Below, one piece after another: positions 1 through 9,463 of a stretch of DNA of 55,730 nt. Numbering within the stretch: the first letter of the stretch is position 1; each line of letters starts with the position of its first letter. Where the stretch lies: contig JAMOOV010000046.1 of the NCBI GenBank assembly GCA_027065125.1, positions 1 to 55,730 on the forward strand, in the 5' to 3' direction. Below the pieces are notes generated by a model that saw nothing but the letters and a program-made list of their open reading frames with translations, ran no database searches and was not told the DNA's origin. A program made the position numbers and the translations under genes. This DNA comes from Campylobacterales bacterium (GTDB lineage: Bacteria > Campylobacterota > Campylobacteria > Campylobacterales > JALSKU01).

Positions 1-413
1 AATTTTGATTTGAAATTATCTGTACCATCAATGATAAAATCATATTCTTGTATAATTTTTATCATATTTGTTTCATCAAGAAAAGTGTCGTATGTGATGA
101 CATTTGTATCGGGGTTTAAAGCATTTATGCTTTTTTTAGCAGATACTACTTTGGATACTCCTATCTCATCGGTAGAGTGGATTATCTGTCTTTGTAGGTT
201 AGATATATCCACCTCATCACCATCAGCTATACCTATGGTACCGACTCCTGTGGCTGCAAGATAAAGAGCAACAGGACTTCCAAGACCTCCTACTCCTATG
301 ATAAGCACTTTCGAATTTAAAAGTTTTAATTGCCCTTCTAAGCCAAAATATTTAAGAGATATGTGTCTTGCATATCTCTTTGCTTCGATATCCGATAACA
401 CCTCTTTTTTCAT
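1..413 (-). CDS. ThiF/MoeB/HesA-family E1-like adenylyltransferase (3' part beyond window)
   Basis: The frame opens at ATG 413-411 and runs off the left edge, so only about the first 137 residues are present. They contain an N-terminal R-Y-x-R-H-I stretch, a nucleotide-binding GVGGLGSP loop near residues 40-47, the D-x-D-x-V-D-I-S-N-L-Q-R-Q segment typical of E1-like enzymes, and a DGTDNF motif near the edge. Family knowledge: these proteins adenylate the C-terminal glycine of a sulfur-carrier protein such as MoaD or ThiS for molybdopterin or thiamine synthesis. The start lies two bases after the nusA stop, so the two genes are probably co-transcribed. The missing C-terminus would be needed to separate MoeB from ThiF or HesA. 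Confidence 0.88.
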   Translation of the reverse strand, partial: MKKEVLSDIEAKRYARHISLKYFGLEGQLKLLNSKVLIIGVGGLGSPVALYLAATGVGTIGIADGDEVDISNLQRQIIHSTDEIGVSKVVSAKKSINALNPDTNVITYDTFLDETNMIKIIQEYDFIIDGTDNFKSK

Positions 414-415
414 AG

Positions 416-1531
416 CTACTCGTTAAAAAGTGATTTGAGAGCATTTGCATCCATAGTTTTTTCTCTATTTTCATTATTTTGTTCGGATGCTCCTCCTGCT
501 CTTTCGACAAGCTCTATTTCATAGCCTGTTAACATAGAAGCCAATCTTATGTTTATACCACTTTTGCCTATGGCTTTTGATTTTTGGTCGGCAGGCAGGG
601 TTACTATGGCTTTTTTACCCTCTATTTTAACTGCGGATACTATTGCAGGGCTTAGAGCTTTTGTTATATATATTTCAGGGATAGAGGAGTACTCTATGCA
701 GTCTATGTTTTCATTTTTAAGCTCTTTGCTAACCGCCATTATCCTAACACCTCTTGTTCCTACCGCGGCTCCTACCGGATCAATATTCGGATGTGATGAG
801 CTTAAAGATACTTTGGCTCTTTCTCCCGGAATTCTGGCAACATCGTGGATAATGACATTGCCATCTTTTATCTCAGGAACTTCAAGTTCAAGCAGTTTTT
901 CAAGAAATTTAGGAGTTGTTCTTGAGAGTTCCACTACCATACCTCTACCGGCATCTATATAAACTTTTCTTATAACACTTTTGACAACATTTCCAACCTT
1001 GAAACTCTCGCCTTTTATACGATTTCTTCTTGGAAGTATGGCTCTTACTTCATTTATCTCTATATAAGTGTTTTCTTCAAAATCAACTCTGACTACGGAA
1101 CCGGATATTATATGTCCTATCATTTTTTGATATTTTTCAAATATTTTATCCTCAAGAAGTCTTTGTATATGAAATTCAAGTTCTTTTTGAAGTACTGCTG
1201 AAGCAGTTCTTCCGAGATTGTCAAGAGGAAGTTTATAAGTCAATTCGTCCCCCACTTCAATATCGGAATCTATCTCTTTGGCTTTAGATAAAACCATATG
1301 ATTTTCATTGCTTTCTTTTGCTCTTTCATCATTATCGCTAACAACCAATACTTTTTGAAAAAGTTGTAAATTTTTTGTTTTGTCGTCTATATATACTTCG
1401 TACTCATACTCATCCCCATATACTTTTTTTGCAGTATTGTATAAAGATTTGACAACTACCTCTTTTACATTTTTTTTATCTAACCCTTTTTCATGAGCTA
1501 TTGATTCCACTATGTCTATGATTTTTTCCAT
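416..1531 (-). CDS. nusA: Transcription termination/antitermination factor NusA
   Basis: This 371-residue protein has the NusA layout: an N-terminal RNA-polymerase-binding domain that begins with a helix like MEKIIDIVESIAHEKG, an S1 domain around residues 130-200 (IISGSVVRVDFEENTYIE), then two KH domains (HPNIDPVGAAVGTRGVRI and KAIGKSGINIRLASMLTGYEIEL). It lacks the C-terminal acidic repeats of E. coli NusA, and the length agrees with the short NusA of Campylobacterota. NusA binds elongating RNA polymerase and modulates pausing, intrinsic and Rho-dependent termination, and rRNA antitermination. The gene is transcribed away from the HP0268-like/miaB operon, with a shared 154-base intergenic region. 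It is followed two bases later by the E1-like gene. Confidence 0.95.
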   Translation of the reverse strand: MEKIIDIVESIAHEKGLDKKNVKEVVVKSLYNTAKKVYGDEYEYEVYIDDKTKNLQLFQKVLVVSDNDERAKESNENHMVLSKAKEIDSDIEVGDELTYKLPLDNLGRTASAVLQKELEFHIQRLLEDKIFEKYQKMIGHIISGSVVRVDFEENTYIEINEVRAILPRRNRIKGESFKVGNVVKSVIRKVYIDAGRGMVVELSRTTPKFLEKLLELEVPEIKDGNVIIHDVARIPGERAKVSLSSSHPNIDPVGAAVGTRGVRIMAVSKELKNENIDCIEYSSIPEIYITKALSPAIVSAVKIEGKKAIVTLPADQKSKAIGKSGINIRLASMLTGYEIELVERAGGASEQNNENREKTMDANALKSLFNE

Positions 1532-1624
1532 AATATAATTCCATAACCTTTTAAACTTTTCTTTGCAATGAGAAAAAATGATTTTTTATATTGCAGATAT
1601 TTATTATACAGAAAATCTACTTAA

Positions 1625-1653
1625 TTGGCAATTTATTATCAAAGTGGTATAAT
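1625..1653 (+). promoter_or_regulatory. Sigma70-type promoter for the HP0268-like/miaB operon
   Basis: TTGGCA at 1625-1630 is followed after exactly 17 bases by TATAAT at 1648-1653. A TG one base upstream of the -10 makes it an extended -10 element. It sits 33 bases before the ATG at 1686, which has an AAGAGG ribosome site. It is among the best consensus promoters seen in the window. Confidence 0.75.
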
Positions 1654-1685
1654 AATATCCATTATAATAACTGAAAGAGGAAAAT

Positions 1686-1928
1686 ATGGAATTAAAACTT
1701 GCAAAAATGGAACTTGGCGGGAAAGTAAAAAAAATTAAACTTGAAAAGATAGAAGAGATTTTAAAAAATGAAGGGCAGAAGATATTTTATTTTGACAAAA
1801 GTAACTCTCATAAGGATTTAGTATCTTTAGTTGAGCATTTTGAAGAGCTTGGATATAGTGTTTATCTAAGAGAGGTTAAATACACCTTGGATGAAAATGA
1901 CTATATTTATGAGATACACATACTGTAG
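1686..1928 (+). CDS. HP0268-family small protein (possible nuclease)
   Basis: This 80-residue soluble protein resembles Helicobacter pylori HP0268 in length and pattern. Shared features are an N-terminal ELKLAK strand, a central IFYFDKSNSHKDL segment, a GYSVYLREV strand and a C-terminal YEIHIL strand. It also sits directly upstream of miaB, as HP0268 does in H. pylori. Family knowledge: HP0268 has an Smr-like alpha/beta fold and has been reported to have nicking-nuclease and RNase activity. Whether that applies here is inference. The start is set by the AAGAGG site seven bases upstream, and miaB follows after 12 bases, so the pair is probably co-transcribed. Confidence 0.75.
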   Translation: MELKLAKMELGGKVKKIKLEKIEEILKNEGQKIFYFDKSNSHKDLVSLVEHFEELGYSVYLREVKYTLDENDYIYEIHIL

Positions 1929-1940
1929 TTTTGGACAGAC

Positions 1941-3248
1941 ATGGGTAAAAAACTCTATATAGAAACTATCGGTTGTGCTATGAATGTTAGAGATAGCGAG
2001 CATATCATAGCAGAACTAAGAGATAAAGAGGGGTATGAAGTAGTAGAAGATATTTCGAGTGCCGATTTGATATTAATTAACACTTGCAGTGTCAGAGAAA
2101 AGCCGGTACATAAACTCTTTTCCGAGATAGGGGTTTTCAATAAAAAGAAAAAACCGGATGCAAAGATAGGGGTTTGTGGCTGTACAGCAAGTCATCTTGG
2201 AGAAGAGATACTTAAAAAAGCTCCATCAGTTAGTTTTGTTTTGGGTGCTAGAAATGTATCTAAGATATCTAAAGCCATAAAAACGGAAAATTTTGTAGAT
2301 GTAGATATAGATTATGATGAGAGCGAGTATGCCTTTGGGGATTTTAGAAGTTCCCCATATAAGGCATATATCAATATATCTATAGGATGCGATAAAAGTT
2401 GCACCTATTGCATAGTTCCTCATACAAGAGGAGATGAGATATCCATACCTCCTAATATCATCATAAATGAAGTTAAAAAAGCGGTTGATTCGGGAGCTAA
2501 AGAGATATTTCTTCTTGGACAAAATGTCAACAACTACGGAGTTAGATTTAGAGATAAAACTCTAAAAAAGATGGATTTTAGCGATCTTTTGGAAATGGTA
2601 TCGGAGGTAGAAGGTGTAGAGAGGATAAGATTTACATCTCCTCATCCTTTGCATATGGATGATAAGTTTCTAAAGGTCTTCGCATCCAATCCAAAGATAT
2701 GCAAATCCATGCATATGCCTTTACAAAGCGGATCTACAAAGATACTAAAGGCTATGAAGAGAGGCTACTCTAAAGAATGGTTTTTAGATAGAGCCTTTAA
2801 ACTAAGAGAGATGGTAAAAGATGTTCATATAAGTACGGATGTTATAGTGGCATTTCCCGGAGAGAGTGATGAAGACTTCGAGGATACTTTGGATGTTGTT
2901 AAAAAAGTTAGATTTGAGCAAATGTTCTCTTTTAAGTATTCTCCCAGACCGCTAACAAAAGCAGCTGAATTTAAAGAGCAAATTCCAAGTGATATAGGTA
3001 GTCAAAGATTGAAAACTCTTCAAGATTTGCATAGCGATATACTTGATGAAATCAGCCTTGCTCAGCAGGGAAAGATTTATACTGTTTTGTTTGAAGAGTT
3101 GAGATCAAACGATATGGTTGCCGGAAGAAGTGATAATAATTTTATGATACAAACTAATGGTAACAAAGAGTTATTGGGTAAATTTGCAGATGTCAAAATC
3201 ACAAACCCGAGAAGAATGGTTCTTTATGGAGATATTGTCAAGACATGA
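1941..3248 (+). CDS. miaB: tRNA-2-methylthio-N6-dimethylallyladenosine synthase MiaB
   Basis: This 435-residue radical-SAM methylthiotransferase adds the 2-methylthio group to i6A37 of tRNAs. Cys12, Cys49 and Cys79/81 in the N-terminal UPF0004 domain can ligate the auxiliary [4Fe-4S] cluster. Cys150-x3-Cys154-x2-Cys157 (CDKSCTYC) is the radical-SAM motif, and a TRAM-like domain occupies roughly residues 370-435. The segment [10 protein letters not shown] after the radical-SAM cysteines and the [12 protein letters not shown] stretch favour MiaB over RimO or MtaB. The RimO paralogue is encoded at 8156-9463, so the window carries both. The stop overlaps the next start by four bases (ATGA). Confidence 0.95.
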   Translation: MGKKLYIETIGCAMNVRDSEHIIAELRDKEGYEVVEDISSADLILINTCSVREKPVHKLFSEIGVFNKKKKPDAKIGVCGCTASHLGEEILKKAPSVSFVLGARNVSKISKAIKTENFVDVDIDYDESEYAFGDFRSSPYKAYINISIGCDKSCTYCIVPHTRGDEISIPPNIIINEVKKAVDSGAKEIFLLGQNVNNYGVRFRDKTLKKMDFSDLLEMVSEVEGVERIRFTSPHPLHMDDKFLKVFASNPKICKSMHMPLQSGSTKILKAMKRGYSKEWFLDRAFKLREMVKDVHISTDVIVAFPGESDEDFEDTLDVVKKVRFEQMFSFKYSPRPLTKAAEFKEQIPSDIGSQRLKTLQDLHSDILDEISLAQQGKIYTVLFEELRSNDMVAGRSDNNFMIQTNGNKELLGKFADVKITNPRRMVLYGDIVKT

Positions 3249-3880
3249 GCAGGAAATTTAAGAGAAAATTGATACTTTTTCTTGCTCCTCCTATTGGCTA
3301 TGCAATAATAAATTTGATATATCTAAGTTGCAGAAAGAAGTTTTTTCTACCGACTAAAGAGTTGGGAGATGAGCCTTGTATTATAGCATTTTGGCATGGA
3401 AAACTTTTGATGCAGCCATTTTTATATAAAAAGCTTAGAAAGAATCATAAAGTTGCCACTATGATAAGTGAGCATTTTGATGGAGAAGTTTTATCAAGGA
3501 TGGTAAAATTTTTTGGATTTGACTCTATTAGAGGAAGTAGTAAAAAGGGAGCCATTAAAGTTTTAAAAGAGGCTTTTAAAAAAGTAAACGAAGGATATGA
3601 TATAGGGATAACCCCTGATGGGCCAAGAGGTCCCAAATATAGTGTGGCTGATGGTACGGTAGCTATAGCTCAAAAGAAAGATTTATCAATCGTGCCTTGT
3701 AATTTTTATGCAAACTCTTTTTGGAGATTGAAGAGTTGGGATGGTTTTATGATCCCCAAGCCATTTTCTACTATATATTTGTATGCGGATGAGCCTTTTT
3801 CCTTAAAAGGTTTAGATATGGATGTTGCAAAAGATAAGATAGTTGAGGTCTTGATGAAGAGAGAGGATATAGTGCTGTGA
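3245..3880 (+). CDS. DUF374 lysophospholipid acyltransferase-family protein
   Basis: This 211-residue protein belongs to the DUF374/COG2121 branch of the PlsC-like acyltransferase superfamily. Visible marks are an N-terminal hydrophobic segment (residues 8-27), [11 protein letters not shown] near residue 48, S-x-H-x-D-G-E around 76, the RGSSKKGA block, and [10 protein letters not shown] near 122. The His and the DGPRGP block correspond to the acyltransferase active site and substrate loop. These proteins are thought to act at the inner membrane on lipid A or phospholipid precursors, but the substrate here is unknown. It overlaps miaB by four bases and the next gene by four bases (GTGA), so translation is probably coupled. 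Confidence 0.8.
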   Translation: MSRKFKRKLILFLAPPIGYAIINLIYLSCRKKFFLPTKELGDEPCIIAFWHGKLLMQPFLYKKLRKNHKVATMISEHFDGEVLSRMVKFFGFDSIRGSSKKGAIKVLKEAFKKVNEGYDIGITPDGPRGPKYSVADGTVAIAQKKDLSIVPCNFYANSFWRLKSWDGFMIPKPFSTIYLYADEPFSLKGLDMDVAKDKIVEVLMKREDIVL

Positions 3881-4329
3881 ATAAAAGATTTTTTTATATC
3901 TTTATCATCATGATAGTGACCCTTGGAACTACATACTTTTTTATGTTTGATAACTCTTACAAAGAGTCTTTGAAGGCAAGATTTTATTATACTGTTGGGG
4001 AGTATGATAAAGCATATTCTTTATCAAAAAAAGTCTATCTGAAAAACTCTTATAATACGATGGCTTTAACCATCATGACTCAAAGTAAAATAGCACTATC
4101 TTATGAAAAATATATAAAAAATGCTAAGAAATATCTAAAAGAGATACAAATGATAAGCTCATCTAACAAAATATCTCAGAAAGATTTGATAAAGATAAAG
4201 TTGATTTGTGAAGTTGCGATGGGAGAGTATAAAAGTCTTAAATCGTCAGTTTTAAATAATGATACTCTTTGTGATAAAGCTACAAAGTTATATAAAAAAT
4301 TTGAGAAAATATATAATGAACTTTTTTGA
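3877..4329 (+). CDS. Membrane-anchored hypothetical protein with TPR-like helices
   Basis: This 150-residue protein starts at GTG in a GTGA overlap with the preceding acyltransferase. One transmembrane helix occupies about residues 5-23, with a short basic N-terminus, so the rest is probably periplasmic. That part is helical and lysine-rich, with an E-Y-D-K-A-Y-S-L-S-K-K repeat-like helix pair that resembles a single TPR motif. No enzymatic motif is visible. Its place between a lipid acyltransferase and a recombinase gives no clear function. Its end overlaps the recombinase start by 14 bases. Confidence 0.6.
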   Translation: MNKRFFYIFIIMIVTLGTTYFFMFDNSYKESLKARFYYTVGEYDKAYSLSKKVYLKNSYNTMALTIMTQSKIALSYEKYIKNAKKYLKEIQMISSSNKISQKDLIKIKLICEVAMGEYKSLKSSVLNNDTLCDKATKLYKKFEKIYNELF

Positions 4330-5152
4330 AAAAGAGATAGATAAATTTTTAAGATATAAAAAAGAGGTTGCAGGTTTTAGTGAAAATTCATATAAGACTT
4401 ATAAGTTAAATTTGATAGAGGCTTGTAAATACATAGGGGTTGAAAAAAATGAAGATGTAATAATTGTTAATCTTATGCCGTATAGAGTAAAGATTTCCAA
4501 TAATAAGAAAAAAACTATAGCCAAAAAGATAAGTATTGTAAGAAGTTTTATAGAATTTTTAAAAGATAATTCTAAAAACATTAAACTTGTAGGGGATGAG
4601 TTGGTAAAGGTTCCTAAAACTTTGCCTAAACCTATAAATTTTAGCTATATAAAAAGTGTTCTTTTGGAAGCGGAGCCTATGGATAGGCTTATTGTTTTGC
4701 TTTTATATGGTCTTGGATTGAGGATATCTGAATTGTCAAATTTAAAAAAAAGTGATATTCAAAATAGTTGGATAAGAGTTGTGGGAAAAGGTTCAAAAAC
4801 AAGAAATATACCGTTATTGCCCTCAATCAAAGAAGAAATTGATAAATTTTTGAATGAAAATGAAACTTTTTTGTATATTTTTGAGAAAAAAGGAAAAAAA
4901 TTAAGCGAAAATAGTCTAAGATATAGAGTAAATAAAATTTTTAAGCATATTGGTATAAAAGTGACTCCTCATCAGTTGAGGCACTCTTATGCAACTGACT
5001 TGTTAAACAATGGTAGCAGAATAAGTGATGTTAGTATGCTTTTGGGGCATAGCTCTTTATCTACTACTCAAATATATACAAAACTTAATAGTGGATATAA
5101 GATAGAAAATTATAAAAAAGCACATCCTTTATGTAAGGAAATTTATGGATAA
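4316..5152 (+). CDS. XerH/XerD-like tyrosine recombinase
   Basis: From ATG 4316 the protein has 278 residues. The frame stays open further upstream, but the internal ATG gives the usual Xer N-terminus (FFEKEIDKFLRYKK). The catalytic domain shows the first Arg in LGLRISELSNL, the H-x-x-R box in HQLRHSYATDLL, a GHSSLSTTQ segment holding the second His, and the nucleophilic Tyr in IYTKL. Campylobacterota usually resolve chromosome dimers with one recombinase, XerH, acting at a single difH site. This gene is a good candidate for that role because it sits in a housekeeping operon with no phage or integron neighbours. An integrase of a decayed element cannot be fully excluded. Confidence 0.82.
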   Translation: MNFFEKEIDKFLRYKKEVAGFSENSYKTYKLNLIEACKYIGVEKNEDVIIVNLMPYRVKISNNKKKTIAKKISIVRSFIEFLKDNSKNIKLVGDELVKVPKTLPKPINFSYIKSVLLEAEPMDRLIVLLLYGLGLRISELSNLKKSDIQNSWIRVVGKGSKTRNIPLLPSIKEEIDKFLNENETFLYIFEKKGKKLSENSLRYRVNKIFKHIGIKVTPHQLRHSYATDLLNNGSRISDVSMLLGHSSLSTTQIYTKLNSGYKIENYKKAHPLCKEIYG

Positions 5153-6170
5153 AATTAGCAAAATGATACAAAAAAGGTTTGCAAATATTTTTGTTGCCAT
5201 AGTCTCTGAAGAAAACGAGTATGTTATAAAATATATTGTTGTAAAAAAAGGGAATATTGTCTCTAAAGATGAAAAAAGATTTTCTATGGGAGAAGATAAA
5301 AAATTATCTTCTGATACAAAGGGATTTTTGCACTCTTTTCAAAAAGATTATAAGTTTGTTTATATATCTTATCTGCTTGATTCTCTTGGACAAGGATGTA
5401 TTTCTACTTGTTCGAATGAAAAGATTGAAGAGTATAAAATAGATAAAAATAATATTTTTCAAGTTTGTGTAGAGAATAGTTGGATGGTATATACATCAAA
5501 AACGGATATAAAGTGGATAAAAAGTCTCTTTGGAGATATAGGGTTGGATTTTATCTTTTCTCCTTATATTGTTTTAAATAATTTTATAAATAAAAATAAA
5601 GATTGCAATAAACAAACATTGCATTTTTTATACATGGAAAATTCTATAACGATATTGATTTTTGATGAAAAAAAGTTGATTTTTAATGCTTTTTTTAAAA
5701 TCCCATATAAAGAGTTTAACTTTGACAATGATGAAGAGTTCAAACCTGAAAGTAGTGAAGATATTTCTGATGGTATTGAGCTTGACAATATTGAATCTGA
5801 AGAGGATGAATTTGAAAATTTTGTTGATATTGCAAAATTAGATGATGATAGTGATGATGAAATAGATGAAGAGGATGATATACTAAGTAGTGCTAAAGAA
5901 GATATCAAATCTTCTGCTTTAGAGGATTTGGAACTTTATGGTAAAGAGATGATAATCTTTAAATATCTTCACTCTGCCATAGAGGAGTATTATAAAAACG
6001 ATAAATATGAAAGTGAATTTTTGGAAGATATTATTATTTATAATGATTCTAATATTAGTAATGATATAATAACTATGATTGAAAACGATTTATTTTTAAA
6101 TGTAGAGATTCATACCGTAGATGCAAAGGAAGAAATGATAAATATGTCTATTGAAGAGGTGGATTTTTGA
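5145..6170 (+). CDS. Putative PilM-like (degenerate actin-fold) pilus/competence assembly protein
   Basis: This 341-residue soluble protein has no transmembrane segment. It begins with strand-like NIFVAIVSEENEYVIKYIV and has a second ILIFDEKKLIFNAFFKIP block, resembling the two actin-fold halves of PilM/GspL-type proteins, though the ATPase loops are not recognisable. Residues about 190-265 form a very acidic low-complexity insert rich in D, E and S (for example DDDSDDEIDEEDD). The main argument is context. The next two genes have PilN-like and PilO-like architecture, and the junctions overlap by four bases. In Campylobacter, comparable membrane proteins (CtsR/CtsX) serve the DNA-uptake apparatus. 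Function is inferred from fold and neighbours, not from motifs. Confidence 0.5.
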   Translation: MDKISKMIQKRFANIFVAIVSEENEYVIKYIVVKKGNIVSKDEKRFSMGEDKKLSSDTKGFLHSFQKDYKFVYISYLLDSLGQGCISTCSNEKIEEYKIDKNNIFQVCVENSWMVYTSKTDIKWIKSLFGDIGLDFIFSPYIVLNNFINKNKDCNKQTLHFLYMENSITILIFDEKKLIFNAFFKIPYKEFNFDNDEEFKPESSEDISDGIELDNIESEEDEFENFVDIAKLDDDSDDEIDEEDDILSSAKEDIKSSALEDLELYGKEMIIFKYLHSAIEEYYKNDKYESEFLEDIIIYNDSNISNDIITMIENDLFLNVEIHTVDAKEEMINMSIEEVDF

Positions 6171-6685
6171 AGTATAGCTTTATTGAACCCGGCAAAAAAG
6201 AGTTGATAGATACTACTTCAAAAATGTGGCTCGGCTTTATTGTATTTGTTGTTATATTTCTTTTCTCTTTTGATGTATTGATAAAATTTAAAATCAATTC
6301 CTTAAATAAACAAAGAGTGCAAAATACAGCAAAAATTTCTAATTTTAAAAAGAAAATCAAAAAGCTTCAGCAAGATATTGTTTTTTTAAATCAAGAAAAA
6401 TCTCAAGCTGAAGATATTTATGCATCAAATACGATTTTAAAAAATAGTATAAAAAATCTTTTCGATCTCGTTCCGGATAAAATAACACTAAGTCAAGTTA
6501 TTATGAAAAAAAATTCTTTAACTTTATACGGTATTACCCCATCAAAAGATACATTTAATTTTTTACTCGGTTCTCCATTGAAATCTATTTTTCAAAGCAG
6601 TAATACAATATTTTATTTAAATGATAATGGATGGTATAGGTTTGTTAGTATCAATAAAATAATTAATAAAGAAGATGGGTTATGA
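6167..6685 (+). CDS. PilN-like inner-membrane assembly protein
   Basis: This 172-residue protein starts at TTG in a TTGA overlap with the PilM-like gene. It has a short cytoplasmic N-terminus (about 20 residues), one transmembrane helix (about 22-42), a coiled coil (about 45-85) and a C-terminal ferredoxin-like domain. The segment NLFDLVPDKITLSQVI followed by SLTLYGITPSKDTFNFLL matches the 'LP..V.L..v......l.l.G...s...v..fl' pattern of PilN. PilN and PilO form the periplasmic alignment subcomplex of type IV pili and related type II-like competence machines. Sequence identity to characterised members is likely low, so the call rests on architecture and order. Confidence 0.6.
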   Translation: MKYSFIEPGKKELIDTTSKMWLGFIVFVVIFLFSFDVLIKFKINSLNKQRVQNTAKISNFKKKIKKLQQDIVFLNQEKSQAEDIYASNTILKNSIKNLFDLVPDKITLSQVIMKKNSLTLYGITPSKDTFNFLLGSPLKSIFQSSNTIFYLNDNGWYRFVSINKIINKEDGL

Positions 6686-7197
6686 AAAATATAAATATAT
6701 TAAAGCTTTTAACATTTTTATTTATTTTTATATTTGTTGTATTCTCTATTGTTTTTATATTTATAGTGCCGGATATAAAAAAGTTAAAAACAGCAAGATT
6801 TAAAAGCAAGAAGGCATACAATGTGTATAGTTATACCAATAACACTTTAAAATCAAAAGAGAAAGAATTAAAAGAATTAAAGCATGACAATCTAAAAATA
6901 ATTAGAGCTTTTGATAATAGTTTTGATAAAAATGATTTTTTAAAATTTTCTAAAAAATATTTTATTTATGCAAAATTGATAAAAAATGAGAAAAAAACAT
7001 ATAAAAAAGATTTTATCCAATACAGCTTCAATACAGTTTCTAAAATAGCAGATCCGGCGGTATTTTATAAATTTTTAACAGCAATAAATAGTTACGATAA
7101 TATTATTCAAGTTAATTTTCCTATCCACATGAGAGCGGTAGGGGATGATATAAATACTACTTTTAATTTAAAAGTCTATACTTTAAAAGGTAAATAA
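6682..7197 (+). CDS. PilO-like inner-membrane assembly protein
   Basis: This 171-residue protein starts at ATG in an ATGA overlap with the PilN-like gene. It has one N-terminal transmembrane helix (about residues 8-31), a lysine-rich coiled coil (about 35-75) and a small C-terminal domain containing AVFYKFLTAINSYDNIIQV. The last part matches the PilO theme of a ferredoxin-like domain that handles 'short-side' residues. It closes a PilM-PilN-PilO-like order. The gene runs convergently into tilS, and the two coding regions overlap by 15 bases. No secretin or ATPase gene is in the window, so the rest of the machine would be encoded elsewhere. Confidence 0.55.
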   Translation: MKNINILKLLTFLFIFIFVVFSIVFIFIVPDIKKLKTARFKSKKAYNVYSYTNNTLKSKEKELKELKHDNLKIIRAFDNSFDKNDFLKFSKKYFIYAKLIKNEKKTYKKDFIQYSFNTVSKIADPAVFYKFLTAINSYDNIIQVNFPIHMRAVGDDINTTFNLKVYTLKGK

Positions 7198-8181
7198 GTC
7201 TATATTTTTTTTATATAAATAACCTCTGATTTTTGGCGGTATTTTTTTTATTCTGCACTTTTCTTTAAATTTTTTATCCATCTTTGTTTTGATATAAGGT
7301 GAGATATATATTGAATTTTTATCTAAAACTATAGCAAATCTGTCTGATATTACTACATCTTTTTTTTGTATTATTTCGTCTCTTTGTGTTTTTGAGAGTA
7401 AATATCCGCAATGCTTAAGAATATTATCGATAATTCTTATCTCTAAAATGTCATCAAACGATCTTTCGATGATGTATAAATCTTCTATTTTCTTTATCTC
7501 TTTTTGATTGAAAATTTTATCTTTATCAGCTTTTAAGTATCTAAAGCTATTGATGATACCGTTTTTATGATTTTTTATAAGAGGAGAAGAGAAACTTTTT
7601 CTAAAATAGTTTCTTTTGTATTTTAAATCAAAATTGCTTTTATCGATAAAATAATTTAGTTTGTTTATTTGTAGAAATTCTATTAATTCGTCTTTAGAAT
7701 ACTCTATAAGAGGTCTGATTAAGGTATAATTTTCTCTTTTTTCTATCTCTTCAAATCCCAAAAGTTCTACCAATCCGGCTCCTTTTGTGAGTTGCATCAA
7801 GAACCATTCAAGTTTATCATCAAGCTGGTGTGCTGTTATGAGATTGTTATATCCTATATCTTTGATCGTTTTATCAAAAAAGTCATATCTTATACATCTT
7901 GCATTATATTCGAAATTATTTTTAGGGATAGTAACTTTTTTTATGTATATCTTTTTTTTATATTTCTTTGCCAACTCTTTTGCATAATTTTCTTCTTTAT
8001 CAGATTCATCTCTTGTTTGATAATTTACACTAATCATGTCAAAAGTAATATCATGTTCTTTTAATATAAAAAACAATGCCGAAGAATCAACTCCTCCCGA
8101 AAAAGCAAGTAAATTTTTCCCTGTCCTTAAGGCTTTTAGTGATTTCTCAGAGAGTTTATATAGCTTTTTTAACTGATGCAA
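7183..8181 (-). CDS. tilS: tRNA(Ile)-lysidine synthase TilS
   Basis: This 332-residue PP-loop ATPase converts C34 of the CAU-anticodon tRNA(Ile) to lysidine so that it reads AUA. The P-loop SGGVDSS lies at residues 28-34. The [21 protein letters not shown] block is the TilS-specific segment. The protein is shorter than E. coli TilS (432), as is common in this phylum. The TTG start at 8181 is favoured by TAGGAGA nine bases upstream. It lies inside the end of rimO, so the two are probably coupled. AUA codons are abundant in this genome, which makes the enzyme essential in practice. Confidence 0.93.
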   Translation of the reverse strand: MHQLKKLYKLSEKSLKALRTGKNLLAFSGGVDSSALFFILKEHDITFDMISVNYQTRDESDKEENYAKELAKKYKKKIYIKKVTIPKNNFEYNARCIRYDFFDKTIKDIGYNNLITAHQLDDKLEWFLMQLTKGAGLVELLGFEEIEKRENYTLIRPLIEYSKDELIEFLQINKLNYFIDKSNFDLKYKRNYFRKSFSSPLIKNHKNGIINSFRYLKADKDKIFNQKEIKKIEDLYIIERSFDDILEIRIIDNILKHCGYLLSKTQRDEIIQKKDVVISDRFAIVLDKNSIYISPYIKTKMDKKFKEKCRIKKIPPKIRGYLYKKNIDLFTF

Positions 8182-9463
8182 GTAATTTATCTCCTACCAA
8201 TTTTTCTATTTTTGCCAAATATATACAATCCGGTTCAAGATGAATTTCTGTATCATTTATAAGTATTTCACCATCAATTTCCGGAGCCCACAAAAGATCT
8301 CTAGCCCCCATAAAAAACTCTCCTTCGCTACTTTCACCGGTAGTTAAGACCAATCTGTCCTTTCCTATAAATTTTTTTAAGCTATTGTTTGTTTTTTTCT
8401 CTACAATTTTATCAAGGATATCAATTCTTTTGTTTATAACACTTTGTGGAACTTTTTCTTTCATTTCATAAGCCTTAGTATCCTCTTCATCAGAGTATGC
8501 AAAAAGACTAACCCTGTCAAAATCAAATTTTTCTAAAAAATCTTTTAATTCATTGAAATCTTCCTCATTTTCGCCCGGATGCCCCACTATGATAGATGTT
8601 CTTATGAAACTATTCTTAAAACTTTTCATAAGTTCTAATTGCTCTTTTATCCTATCTGTTCCCGCACCTCTTTTCATGATCTTCAGCATTTTATCGCTAA
8701 TATGCTGAATTGGCATTTCAAAATAGTTGTGAAATATAGATGAGTTAGCTATCTTTTTTATCAATTCATTGCTTGTGGTAGTGGGATATAGATATAAAAT
8801 TCTGGCACTTTTAATGGCATTAATTTTCTCTATCTCATCAATTAGCTTTATCAATCCATCTTTTTCATCAAAATCTTTTAAGTATGAGCTACTGTCTTGA
8901 GAAATAAAACTAAAGTCAAAAAATCCTTTGTCCACCAATCTTTTAACTTCAGCGACTATACTATCTATGCTTCTTGATTTTAATTTTCCCTTAAAACCCG
9001 GAATTGCACAAAAGCTACAAGTTTGATTGCACCCTTCGCTTAGTTTTATATATGCATGAGATCCACTTCCTGTTATAACCCTCTCTTCATCTTGTAAAAG
9101 ATATGTTTTAGTAGAAAACATAGATTTTTTTGCTTTTACAATTTTATCTATCTTGTCATAATCTCCAACACCTGTAAAAATATCAACCTCTTTTAACTCT
9201 TTTTGGAGTTCATCTTTATATCTTTGGCTCAAACAACCACTAACAACAAGCAAAGAGTCCTTTTTTCTTTGAGAGTGTAGTTCAAAGATTGTATTTAAAC
9301 TTTCCTCTTTTGCAGGATTGATGAAACCACAAGTATTGACTATGAGTAAATCCGCCTCTGAGGGATTGTCCGTTAGCTCATATTCTTTTAATTTAGCTAT
9401 CATAACTTCGCTATCTACTAAATTTTTAGTACAGCCAAGACTTACAAGATGTAATTTTTTCAC
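8156..9463 (-). CDS. rimO: Ribosomal protein S12 methylthiotransferase RimO
   Basis: This 435-residue radical-SAM methylthiotransferase modifies the conserved aspartate of ribosomal protein S12. Cys11, Cys45 and Cys77 form the auxiliary cluster site, Cys145-x3-Cys149-x2-Cys152 (CNQTCSFC) the radical-SAM site, and the C-terminal part is a TRAM domain. [25 protein letters not shown] and [16 protein letters not shown] are characteristic of RimO rather than MiaB. The start is GTG, with AAGGA about eight bases upstream. A 14-codon ORF ends directly before this GTG (9464-9508). Confidence 0.95.
   Translation of the reverse strand: MKKLHLVSLGCTKNLVDSEVMIAKLKEYELTDNPSEADLLIVNTCGFINPAKEESLNTIFELHSQRKKDSLLVVSGCLSQRYKDELQKELKEVDIFTGVGDYDKIDKIVKAKKSMFSTKTYLLQDEERVITGSGSHAYIKLSEGCNQTCSFCAIPGFKGKLKSRSIDSIVAEVKRLVDKGFFDFSFISQDSSSYLKDFDEKDGLIKLIDEIEKINAIKSARILYLYPTTTSNELIKKIANSSIFHNYFEMPIQHISDKMLKIMKRGAGTDRIKEQLELMKSFKNSFIRTSIIVGHPGENEEDFNELKDFLEKFDFDRVSLFAYSDEEDTKAYEMKEKVPQSVINKRIDILDKIVEKKTNNSLKKFIGKDRLVLTTGESSEGEFFMGARDLLWAPEIDGEILINDTEIHLEPDCIYLAKIEKLVGDKLLASVKKAI

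Noticed and set aside
4259-4315. Upstream start of the Xer-like recombinase
   Set aside because: It overlaps the previous gene heavily and adds residues not typical of Xer; the ATG at 4316 gives the normal N-terminus.
5800-5900. Acidic D/E/S repeats in the PilM-like gene as a DNA repeat element
   Set aside because: The GAT/GAA-rich bases follow the codons of an acidic linker without exact unit repetition.
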